NCBI GenBank assembly: GCA_947095535.1
Contig: OX352772.1
Coordinates: 47,449,445-47,513,444, forward strand
DNA: 64,000 nucleotides
Reading direction: 5' to 3'
Source of the DNA: Poecilobothrus nobilitatus
Lineage: Eukaryota > Arthropoda > Insecta > Diptera > Dolichopodidae
Shown: piece by piece, positions 26,445 to 34,645 of the stretch
Layout of the letters: each line of letters starts with the position of its first letter
Position numbering within the stretch: the first letter of the stretch is position 1
Notes under the pieces: generated by a model
The model's input: only the letters and a program-made list of their open reading frames with translations
Databases searched by the model: none
Told to the model about the DNA's origin: nothing
Made by a program: the position numbers and the translations under genes

Positions 26445-28114
26445 CCTCCCCCCTTTGTGTGAAGTGTGGGCCATCGAAGAGTTGATGCTGGTTTTCCTGG
26501 AATGTCATTTTGTGTGATATGATTTGTGACTGGAATACTAAATTGCTTTTCTGAAATTTTCTTATAAAAGAGGTATATTAGTATAATTATAGTAAAAAAT
26601 AGAGTTACTAATATTATAATAAAATTAATGATTTGTTTTTCTGATGTTGCAACTTCCAATAGTTTTACTGTTTTTTGGTTTTCGATATGAAATGATTCTA
26701 ATTTCTGTAGGTTTAGATCTTTGATGTTGTTTGAGTAGTTGATTCGTAGTGGTATTGAAGGTAACAAATGAATTTCATCCCAATGTTTTGTATTGAAGCT
26801 TTGGTAGTAAAAATTGTTTATTTCAATAGTGCAATTATTGTAATGTATTAACTTGGTCCCTTTAACTTTGATTTGATGAGGTTCACAGGATGATTTTAAT
26901 GTTATTTCTGAACTGTTCATGATAAGAATGTAATTTGGTTCTGGCTGGATGATCTTTGGTACAAATAGTTGTTCTCTTAATGTGCAATTGGCTGGAAGGT
27001 TTTGGATTATTTTGCCAATACAGCTGGATTTTTCTGTTATTTCTTGATTTGTAGATTCAGTACAATAAAATATATTTTCTACTCTTGGACATGCTTCGTC
27101 AAAATATTGAATGTTATTAAGGTTATATGTTAAAAAAGGTTTTGTATGAATGGTTTTTGTATTATTAATAGGAAGTGGGATTACATGAATCATTGAGGAT
27201 GATTCAGGGGATAAAATTGGAATTTTAATGTTAAAAATAATATTAGTATTATTATAATAGGCTTGTAAACCTAGTAATTGGTAGATATTCTCATCTGAAT
27301 TGAATTGAATTGAATTATTATTAAATTTTTCTCGAATATCGCTTATTTCATTTATACTAAGAATTTGTTTTGATATAATGTTTAACCGAGCTAGTACTAT
27401 TGCTTCTGCTAAACTTGTTAAGTGATTATTTAAAAGATCTATATTGTAGTTAATTTGATTGATATATTGAGATTGAATTACTAGTTTTTCATTGTAACCT
27501 GATTTTAATATGCTATTTCTAAGTTCATCTTGATAATTTCTTAAATACAGCGAAATGGTTTCTTGTTGGTCATTTATATGTCTGGTAATATTGTTAAATC
27601 TTTCTTGCATTAAATAATTAATACCTATTTGGTTGTCAATTTCTTTATTTAGATTTTGTTGGTTTCTATTTAAAGTTTGAATTGCTTCGTTAATATTATG
27701 TGCATCTTTTGCATCCATGTTACCTGTTATAGTTTTTATCATGGTACCTAGGCCATTTATAAGACCTCTTTTAATTTTTAATTTTGGATATAAAGTATTT
27801 AATTTTTGATTTAAATTTTGTAATTTTGATTTAGTTATATTTATTGAGCCTTGTAATAAAGAGTCATTGTTTAAAGAATTTATAGTATCCTCGATTTTGT
27901 CAATGGTTTCTATGTATGTATCTAGTCTTACTATATGTAACAGATTGTTGTAACCTTTTATTGTTCTAGCTGTGCCTAATTTTAACGTAAGTATTTTATT
28001 CTCCGTCAGGTCTTGTATTTCCAGTCTCTGTCCGTTGACTGTTATTATTCTGAAATTTAAGTTTTCTTTTAATTTTAGCTTTATGAAATTTTCTATTTTT
28101 AAGATTTTTAATTG
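26435..28114 (-). CDS. env: Env-like glycoprotein frame (errantivirus ORF3)
   Basis: The first in-frame ATG is at 27742 (435 codons), but the same frame is open back to 28114, past the end of the integrase frame. The ATG is therefore internal and expression most likely needs splicing. Just before the ATG, at about 27778-27767, lies a K-x-K-R cleavage-type site followed by a Gly-rich GLINGLG segment typical of errantivirus fusion peptides. The N-terminal half of the ATG-initiated part is predicted coiled coil. A hydrophobic membrane segment lies at about residues 370-392, with a tail of about 43 residues. Several Asn-x-Ser/Thr sites and paired Cys are present. I see no signal peptide in the open frame. 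The last codons are read through the polypurine tract into the LTR. Whether a functional product is made is unknown. Confidence 0.85.
   Translation of the reverse strand, partial: QLKILKIENFIKLKLKENLNFRIITVNGQRLEIQDLTENKILTLKLGTARTIKGYNNLLHIVRLDTYIETIDKIEDTINSLNNDSLLQGSINITKSKLQNLNQKLNTLYPKLKIKRGLINGLGTMIKTITGNMDAKDAHNINEAIQTLNRNQQNLNKEIDNQIGINYLMQERFNNITRHINDQQETISLYLRNYQDELRNSILKSGYNEKLVIQSQYINQINYNIDLLNNHLTSLAEAIVLARLNIISKQILSINEISDIREKFNNNSIQFNSDENIYQLLGLQAYYNNTNIIFNIKIPILSPESSSMIHVIPLPINNTKTIHTKPFLTYNLNNIQYFDEACPRVENIFYCTESTNQEITEKSSCIGKIIQNLPANCTLREQLFVPKIIQPEPNYILIMNSSEITLKSSCEPHQIKVKGTKLIHYNNCTIEINNFYYQSFNTKHWDEIHLLPSIPLRINYSNNIKDLNLQKLESFHIENQKTVKLLEVATSEKQIINFIIILVTLFFTIIILIYLFYKKISEKQFSIPVTNHITQNDIPGKPASTLRWPTLHTKGGGVI
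26445..26456 (-). promoter_or_regulatory. Polypurine tract
   Basis: AAAGGGGGGAGG on the - strand directly abuts the 3' LTR. This is the expected primer for plus-strand DNA synthesis. It is also translated as part of the env C-terminus (Lys-Gly-Gly-Gly). Confidence 0.9.
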
Positions 28115-28771
28115 TTATTTTCCTGTTTTCTTTTACCCTATGTTTTGAAAATCTTAGTGTCATTTTATTTCTTTTAAATTCTTTTCTAAATATTTGATAG
28201 TTTTCTGGTTCTTGTCTATTTTTATTTAATTTTTCGATTAAGGTTTTTGTTTTATTTTCTACTAATTTTTCTATTTCTGGGAAAAGCTTATTTTGAAATT
28301 CGTTCAGTTTTTCTAGGTAGTCATGTTCGTTATTAGGTGAAATTTGTTTTAGAAAGGTGTATGGTCTTCCGTAAAATAATTCGTACGGTGTCAGTTTTGT
28401 TGTAGAATGTACTGCATTGTTATAAGTTATTAAACATTCATTCAAGATGTCGTCATGGTCTTTGTCTCTTGATTTTTCATGTACTATTCTATATATTTCA
28501 GTTAAAGTAGAGTGCATTCTTTCTACAATGCCATTACTACTAGTTTGTTGAAATGATGTAAGATGGTGATTGATATTATATTGTCCACAAAAATCTTGAA
28601 ATATGGTTGATGTGAATTCACCGCCTTGGTCTGACACAATTGTTTCTGGAATGCCGTGAAGGCTAAAGAAATTTCTTAGAGATTTTATCATATTTAAACT
28701 ATTTCTGTTAGTTACCGTGTAGGCTGCCGCAAATCGAGAAAATTTGTCAACTATAGTTAAGATTTTATGAC
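27996..28771 (-). pseudogene. pol: Integrase core and C-terminus of pol, 5'-truncated and out of frame
   Basis: The frame is open from 28771 to the stop at 27996; the first ATG is 28691 (231 codons). The catalytic D,D(35)E set is complete. The first Asp is at 28748-28746 (in TIVDKF), the second is Asp21 after the ATG (VSDQGGEF), and Glu57 follows 35 residues later. A basic Lys/Arg-rich C-terminal tail follows. The N-terminal zinc-binding (HHCC) region and the linker from RNase H are absent. The upstream pol frame stops at 28765 in another frame, so core integrase cannot be made as a normal Gag-Pol product. The core itself looks unmutated, pointing to a single recent internal deletion. Confidence 0.88.
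28050..28055 (-). promoter_or_regulatory. Candidate 3' splice site for env subgenomic RNA
   Basis: TTTCAG on the - strand sits just upstream of the recognisable Env reading frame and before the integrase stop, where errantiviruses normally place the env acceptor. Phase and position fit, but other AGs are nearby. Confidence 0.35.
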
Positions 28772-31146
28772 CTTATAGTTCGTTTTTGTTTATTCCGAAA
28801 AGGTACTTCAAGTTGAATTGGAGGTTTTCTATCTGAGATTGACAAAATTAACTGATGGTTAAATTCATTTAACGGTCGTATTGCAATGGGAATTCCGTCA
28901 TTCATATCTTCTGAAGCTGAATGAACAGTTGATCCAAATGTTCCTTGTACAGTAGAATTTGCATCAAGATCGTGTGCATGTATTTCATCTATTTTAATGC
29001 GACTTAAAGCATCGGCATTTGAATTTATTACGCCTTTTTTATACACAATTTCATAATCAAACTCCTCGAGTTTTAGTCGCCATCGAACAAGTCTTGAGTT
29101 GGGTTCTTTAAGATTCATCAACCAAACTAAAGGTTTGTGATCGGTTACTATCTTGAATTTGTTTCCAAAGATGTAAGGCCGGAAATATTTTGTTGCCCAA
29201 ACTATGGCCAACAGTTCCTTTTCTATGGTTGAATAGTTAATTTCAGAGCTTGTTAACGTTCTACTTGCATAGCATATCGGTTTATCTTGTCCAATTGTTC
29301 CTTGTGAAAGGATGGCACCAATGGCAAAATTGCTTGCATCAGTAGTGACTATAAAAGGTTTAGAGAAATCCGGGTATTGAAGGATTGGATCATTCATTAG
29401 AATATCTTTACAGGTTTCAAATGTTTTAATATAACGTTCGTCTAGTATAATTTTCTTACCTTTTTTCAAACATTCAGATAAAGGTTTGGTAAGTTTTGCG
29501 AAGTCCTTGATAAACTTTCTATAATATCCTAGAAGACCAAGAAATGATTTTATCTCTTTTGGGGTCTTGGGTAAAGGAAATTTCTTTATAGCATGAATTT
29601 TATCAGGATTCGGTTTAACTCCATCAGTTGTTACAAGATGTCCAAGAAATGCAATTTCTTTTTTTAGAAATTCTGATTTATCGAATTGGACTTTAAAATT
29701 AGCTTCTTGTAATTTTTTAAATACCTTCCGAAGGTTCTCGCAATGTTCCTGGAGAGATGTTGAAAAGATTATAATGTCATCGAGATAAACGAGACATATT
29801 CGTCCAACCAGATCTTTAAGAACATTATCCATCACACGTTGGAATGTGGATGGTGCATTCTTTAGACCGAAAGGCATACGGATATATTCATAATGACCTC
29901 CGTCTACCGAAAATGCGGTCTTTTGTATATCTGCAGGATTCATCTCGATTTGATGAAATCCGCTTGCAAGATCTAAAGTTGAAAAGTAAATACATTTACC
30001 TAATTTATCCAGTATTTCATTTATATTAGGCAAGGGGTATTTATCGCTTACGGTCTTTTCATTTAATTTGCGATAGTCGATTACTAATCGCCATTTTTGT
30101 TTACCGCTTGCATCGCGTTTTTTCGGAACAATCCAAACAGGTGAACTCCAAGGGGAGTAACTGTTTCGAATTATACCTTGATTTAACATATCCTTTATTT
30201 GGGTTTGGATTTCATTCTTATGAATGTATGGGTAACGATAAGATTTGGCATAAATAGGCGAATCATCTGTTAGCTTAATATTATGTTTAATCTGATTAGT
30301 AAAAGTGAGAGATTGACCTTCTTTAAAGAAAATATCTTCATATTCTTTACAAACTGCTAATAAATTTCGTTTTTCTTCGTTATTTAAATGTGAGGTTCTT
30401 ATTAAATCTACTATATCTTGACGAGAAATATTTGAATTACAATTGTAATTAATTTTGAAATTATTTATTTCAGAAAATTCTTCTTTTAAAAATGGGTGAA
30501 CTTTAATAGGTTGGTCTACATAAAGAATTTCTTCTTTATTTGAAATGTTGGTAACTTCTATCAAACTATACCAATCTTTTGCTAAATAAATTCCTTCTGA
30601 AACTAATATTTTTGGACAAATTTCAATGTTATTGATATGAATGCTGCCATTTTTATAATCTACTGGTAGTTTTACAATTAATTTTGATTTAGGTGGTATT
30701 TGAATTTGTTCAGAAGTTAAGTTAGGTTTAAAGTGAAGATTTATTTCTGTATTTGCAGTTAATATTTTTTTATTTGCAATATCTACTTTGGCTTTTAGAA
30801 GAGTAAGAATGTCTAATCCGATGAGTCCATCGAAATAGCCGTGAAATTTAAAAAGTAAAAGTTCCATTTGACCTATTTGTTGAAATTCCTTAAATATTGG
30901 TAAAGTAATTTTTTTGTTTATTTTATGTTTATTTAAACCTGTAACTATTGTAACTGGTTCAATTTGGGTTATGTTATTTGGGTCTACTAAAACGGGGTTA
31001 ATAAAAGAAGAGGAAGCTCCTGTGTCAATTAGAAATTTTAATGGCTTATTATTATATAAAATTTGTATATATGGTAGTATATTTCCATGTTTATTAACAT
31101 CTATGTATCCGGTGGGTTTGAATCGGCAGGTAAGCAAAAATTTGAA
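28765..31146 (-). CDS. pol: Pol: protease, reverse transcriptase, RNase H
   Basis: The frame has no ATG start and is open from 31146. It overlaps gag by 46 nt and is reached by -1 frameshifting. Numbering from 31137 (790 codons): protease DTGA at 38-41; reverse transcriptase with Asp389 (TLDLASG), MPFGLKNAP at 421-429 and YLDD at 451-454; RNase H with Asp600, Glu639, Asp666 and Asp709, all four catalytic acids. About 80 residues after RNase H the frame ends at a TAA created where the integrase N-terminus should begin. All enzymatic motifs needed to copy RNA into DNA are intact. This is a standard Ty3/gypsy order and the RT is close to the 17.6/297/Tom type by eye. Confidence 0.95.
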   Translation of the reverse strand, partial: FKFLLTCRFKPTGYIDVNKHGNILPYIQILYNNKPLKFLIDTGASSSFINPVLVDPNNITQIEPVTIVTGLNKHKINKKITLPIFKEFQQIGQMELLLFKFHGYFDGLIGLDILTLLKAKVDIANKKILTANTEINLHFKPNLTSEQIQIPPKSKLIVKLPVDYKNGSIHINNIEICPKILVSEGIYLAKDWYSLIEVTNISNKEEILYVDQPIKVHPFLKEEFSEINNFKINYNCNSNISRQDIVDLIRTSHLNNEEKRNLLAVCKEYEDIFFKEGQSLTFTNQIKHNIKLTDDSPIYAKSYRYPYIHKNEIQTQIKDMLNQGIIRNSYSPWSSPVWIVPKKRDASGKQKWRLVIDYRKLNEKTVSDKYPLPNINEILDKLGKCIYFSTLDLASGFHQIEMNPADIQKTAFSVDGGHYEYIRMPFGLKNAPSTFQRVMDNVLKDLVGRICLVYLDDIIIFSTSLQEHCENLRKVFKKLQEANFKVQFDKSEFLKKEIAFLGHLVTTDGVKPNPDKIHAIKKFPLPKTPKEIKSFLGLLGYYRKFIKDFAKLTKPLSECLKKGKKIILDERYIKTFETCKDILMNDPILQYPDFSKPFIVTTDASNFAIGAILSQGTIGQDKPICYASRTLTSSEINYSTIEKELLAIVWATKYFRPYIFGNKFKIVTDHKPLVWLMNLKEPNSRLVRWRLKLEEFDYEIVYKKGVINSNADALSRIKIDEIHAHDLDANSTVQGTFGSTVHSASEDMNDGIPIAIRPLNEFNHQLILSISDRKPPIQLEVPFRNKQKRTIRS

Positions 31147-32474
31147 TCATCTACTTCTATATCAGGTTTTTCGGAAATGTCTTCTTCTATATTATAGTTG
31201 TAATAGTTGTCCAAGTTTGTATAAAAATGATTATTAGAATAAATGTTGTCATCTTTTGGATTTTGTTCTTCTACGTTAAAAAGTTCTTCGCTAATAAAGT
31301 TGGGTAATTGCGTATTTTGTCTAAAGTTATTAAATTTATTAAAGTTTGGTCTCTGAGTTGAATTTTGATTTCGAATTAATGATCTTGATCTGGCTGATCC
31401 AATGTCCATTGGGGTTGGTCTTGGCTGATATGATGTAGTTGGTCTGTTATACTGTGCTAACTGATTATTAGCTGCGGGTCTAACAAATTGATTCCTTTGG
31501 TTGTTAAAGAAATTGTTGTTGGTACGATAATTAAAAGGATTATTCGGTCTAGGTTGAGTAAAACTATTATTATTATTTTTTGGGATTATTCCTTGTCCTC
31601 CATTTGGTCTATATGGTGTTGTAAAATTACTGAAATTATTGTTATTTTGAATGGGCTTTATTTTAGAAGTCTGCTGATTAAAAACTCTTGTATAGAATAT
31701 ATTTTGTTCCTTTATACAATAAGAGAATGCAACTGCTAAAGATTGTGGTCGCATAGCACGGATGGTTGACCCTAATGGTTCTTTAAGTCCTGATAAGAAA
31801 ACGTTAAGACACATTTCATTATAAAGATCTTTCTTTGCAGCTATAACATTTTGAGCTTTTTCATGTATGTTTATATGATTAAACATGGTAGCTTGAATTT
31901 CTATAACGTCAGAATAAAAATTTTCTACTGTTTTGTTATTCTGTTTTAACGTATGCAAATCTTTTATAAGGGATGTCTCGTTTCTTTTATCAGAGTAATG
32001 AAGAATCAGGTTCTCTTTCATTTTTTCCCATTCTAATGGAGTTCCATACATATTTAGAACTTCATTAGCCTGTCCTTCAATTTTGTTTCTAATTGCCCTA
32101 AGAATAATTTTGTCATACAAAGTCCCGTCAATTTCAGTTATTAAAGTTAGGATTCCTTCGACATTGTCGATGAAATCGTGCAATAATCTTGGATTTCCAT
32201 CGAATTTTGGTAAATCCTTTATTGCATCTGGTATTCTAAGACTGTTATAAATGCGATTGATAGCGTCACTGTTTTGCATTATGGTTATTTCCGAATTGTA
32301 CGAGTTAAAACTATGAACAGAATCTAAGCTTGAATTTAAAAAGTTATCAAGATTAATTTGGTTATTGTTTTCGAAATCTAGGGAAGCAGGAGTACTAGTT
32401 AATAAATTTTCAGATAAATTTCGAGGAGAATATGGAGCAACTCTAGGTTTAAAGTCTTTTGACCTTTTGAACAT
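31101..32474 (-). CDS. gag: Gag-like structural polyprotein
   Basis: This 457-codon frame starts at an ATG 23 bases downstream of a 38-nt poly-A tract. It should form the intracellular particle that packages the element RNA. The central part (about residues 75-265) is the helical capsid-like region of Ty3/gypsy Gag, with LPKFDGNP and a later LSGLKEPLG. The region from about 275 to 400 is a low-complexity Asn/Gln/Arg/Pro stretch with PMDIG. No CCHC zinc knuckle is present, as is common in errantivirus Gag; basic residues probably bind the RNA. The frame is intact and ends after the frameshift site. Confidence 0.92.
   Translation of the reverse strand: MFKRSKDFKPRVAPYSPRNLSENLLTSTPASLDFENNNQINLDNFLNSSLDSVHSFNSYNSEITIMQNSDAINRIYNSLRIPDAIKDLPKFDGNPRLLHDFIDNVEGILTLITEIDGTLYDKIILRAIRNKIEGQANEVLNMYGTPLEWEKMKENLILHYSDKRNETSLIKDLHTLKQNNKTVENFYSDVIEIQATMFNHINIHEKAQNVIAAKKDLYNEMCLNVFLSGLKEPLGSTIRAMRPQSLAVAFSYCIKEQNIFYTRVFNQQTSKIKPIQNNNNFSNFTTPYRPNGGQGIIPKNNNNSFTQPRPNNPFNYRTNNNFFNNQRNQFVRPAANNQLAQYNRPTTSYQPRPTPMDIGSARSRSLIRNQNSTQRPNFNKFNNFRQNTQLPNFISEELFNVEEQNPKDDNIYSNNHFYTNLDNYYNYNIEEDISEKPDIEVDDSNFCLPADSNPPDT
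31137..31143 (-). promoter_or_regulatory. -1 ribosomal frameshift heptamer (gag to pol)
   Basis: A-AAT-TTT in gag phase fits the X-XXY-YYZ rule. It is the only such heptamer in the 46-nt overlap between the pol frame opening (after a TGA at 31149-31147) and the gag stop at 31101. Slipping back one base enters the pol frame. No clear downstream pseudoknot was identified. Confidence 0.8.
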
Positions 32475-32494
32475 TTATATTTTTCTAAGAAATA

Positions 32495-32538
<44 letters not shown>

Positions 32539-33212
32539 ATTCACTGTGCCTAAGGCAGCCTCACCTTAGGTATCGAAGAATAGGCTTGATCACAGTGAAA
32601 ATATTAAAAATTTTAATTTTTTATACTTTTTATTTTATAATTTTTTTTTTTTTATTATCTTATATATTTATAATTTTCTTATATTTTTTGTTTTCTCTTA
32701 CTTTAATTTAATAGGAATTGATTTGGAAGGAAGTATAGGATAGTAATAAAAATTTTGACTTACGTGAGCATGAGAAGAAAAATACTCATTGTATCTGTAG
32801 GCTCGTTGTTGTTCTAGGATCCAAATTAAAGAACTGAAGTTCACCAGTTGACCTTTTGATGTGTTTCCAATTTGCACTTTATATAATATACAGCTTAATC
32901 TTGTTGCTTCCAAATTATTCACGTTCACAAAAATTCTGGATTTCTAATTTTTCACAATATTCCTTTGTGGTATTAAATTCCAGTTTTAATAAATTATTTA
33001 ATAACAATATTCCTTTGTTATAAAAATTTTCACAATTTTATTTTAATTTTATTAAAATGTTTTTATTTAAATTAAAAATAGTTTAATGTTTTTTTTTATT
33101 TTAATAATATATTTATTAAAATTAGTTCTTATTTTTTTTTATTAGATATTTAATTTTAAGCGATATATATATTAACCGGAACACACTTTAATTAAAAGGA
33201 TCACTGTTTTTG
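32475..33212 (-). other. Untranslated leader of the errantivirus
   Basis: This segment lies between the primer site and the gag ATG. It holds a 38-nt A tract (32497-32534), a small inverted repeat around 32541-32610 (TCACTGTG and CACAGTGA arms), and a good 5' splice site CTAAG/GTGAGG at 32565/32564. That site could serve the spliced env RNA. A weaker donor-like AAAAG/GTCA lies four codons into gag at 32464/32463. The choice between them is unresolved. Confidence 0.6.
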
Positions 33213-33230
33213 GATCCTACCGACTGCGCC
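33213..33230 (-). promoter_or_regulatory. Primer binding site, tRNA-Ser type
   Basis: (T)GGCGCAGTCGGTAGGATCC on the - strand begins at the LTR edge; the T is the last LTR base. Its complement ends CGACTGCGCCA, matching an insect serine tRNA 3' end including CCA. Tom/17.6/297-group errantiviruses are primed by tRNA-Ser, whereas gypsy itself uses tRNA-Lys. Confidence 0.85.
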
Positions 33231-33599
33231 ACTTATAAGTTTCGTTTTTACAATAATAAAAAAAAACAAACTTTATTTTTAAATATTCTTTAATTTGACT
33301 TTACTGGTTACAGGTATGATAATAATAATTACTTTCAGAATAAAATATTACAGGTATTTATAGTTAAAAGGATGCATTGTCAGCGAAACATATATTATGT
33401 TAAAGAAATTTGGATAATTAATATTTAAAGTTTCCCAATTGTTATTAACTAATTTAATTCTGCTGACATTGCGTCTGAACAAAAAGGTGAACAACATATG
33501 AAATTTAGTTTACATAAAAATAAATGTTAATTATACAATATTAAGTTAAATTATATGTTAAGTTAAGTTATGGTTATATATTAGGATGATCATATAACT
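33231..33599 (-). repeat. 5' LTR
   Basis: It has the same length and sequence as the 3' LTR except one base (33253). The TATA box (complement about 33355-33362) drives transcription leftward through gag, pol and env. AATAAA is at 33272-33277 (complement). Confidence 0.95.
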
Positions 33600-33603
33600 C
33601 GCG
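33600..33603. repeat. Target-site duplication CGCG (right)
   Basis: It is the partner of 26072-26075 and directly follows the LTR terminus ..AACT. Confidence 0.85.
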
Positions 33604-34144
33604 CGGGTTCTTAAAAATTAAAGATCTTAAAAAACTAGTGTTTTTTTTTTTACAATTTTCGTAAATAAAGAATTTTGCGAAGTTTGTGAAAATATAATAT
33701 GATAATGGTGAGAAGGGATAATGAGTAAAATGTCAACCTTTCATATAGGAGCAGATTTTGAAATATTCGAAGAATATTATTAGGTTATTTGATTTGATTA
33801 TAAAGGACCGATTTCATTATTAAACGGAAAACAACTTTAATTTACATTTTATAACTCCTAATATAATATTTTGTAAAATATAAATAAATAGAATTTCAAT
33901 GTTGTAGTAATTGTTTCATACAACAATTCAATATTAAATTTTAAATTTCTATAAAAAAAAATTTGAACAAATAGCCTTGCTGCAACAAATACTACGAGTT
34001 ACTATGAGTTTTATTCATTTTGCGATACAATTCGTCATCAAAATATATTTCTTTATATTTCTTTTTCGTTTTAAATATTCCTAAAACTTTGGTCCTCCAA
34101 TTTTTGTTATCTTGTAAATTATCCAGAAGTTTGGAAATAAAAAG

Positions 34145-34645
34145 TTCTTAGTCTTTAGTTCTTCAATCTCCAGTCTTCAATATTTAGTCTTTAGTCCTCA
34201 GTCTTTGGTCTTTTTTGTCTTCAGTCTTTAGTCTCCAGTCTACAGCCTTTTCAGTTTTCAGTCTCTTCAATTTTTCGTCTTAACTCCGCAATCTTCAGTC
34301 TTCAATCAACAATTCTTCACTCTTTAGCCTTCAGTCTTTATTACCCTATACTACTGTTTTTATTTACAGAGAATTTTTAGTTCTTCAGTTTTCAATCTTT
34401 TATGTTTTCAATATTCAATCTTTTCAAAATTCAGTCTTCAATTTTCATTCCTTCAGTCTTTACTCTTCCGTCTTCAGTTTTCAATTCTTCAATTTTTATA
34501 ATTTAGTCTACTGTCTACATTGCACTACCATACTGTTATTTACAGAAAGTTTCTAGTTAATCACTTTGTAAGTTATTTTATTTTACACTGAGGCGATTCG
34601 TAAATTTTTCAACAAACACCTTTTTTAAAAAGCCAACTTTATTTT
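34145..34645 (+). repeat. Second heptamer-array repeat (CAGTCTT)
   Basis: This is a longer, more degenerate run of CAGTCTT, TTCAGTC and related heptamers (about 34145-34510). It is interrupted once by a partial copy of the tail near 34338-34385. The conserved tail follows: GCACTAC..ACTGTTATTTACAGAAAGTTTCTAGTTAAT, then CGATTCGTAAATTTTTCAACAAACACC. The orientation is the same as the copy at 22484-22860, from which it is separated by 11 kb and the errantivirus. Confidence 0.7.

Larger units (their letters stand above)
26076..33599 (-). mobile_element. Errantivirus-like Ty3/gypsy LTR retrotransposon (Tom/17.6/297 group)
   Basis: This 7,524-bp element is in the - orientation. It has two 369-bp LTRs differing at one base, AGT..ACT termini and CGCG target duplications. 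It also has a tRNA-Ser primer site, gag, a -1 frameshift heptamer, pol, env and a polypurine tract. An env-like third frame and the tRNA-Ser primer place it with the Tom/17.6/297 lineage of endogenous insect retroviruses. The near-identical LTRs mean recent insertion. The integrase is broken: its N-terminal zinc-binding region is missing and the frame shifts at about 28770. Gag and RT remain open, so the RNA may still be packaged or copied, but integration would need help from another copy. Confidence 0.95.

Noticed and set aside
27743..28114. Treating the ATG at 27742 as the true env start
   Set aside because: The cleavage-type site and the conserved fusion-like segment lie upstream of or across it in the same open frame, so that ATG is internal.
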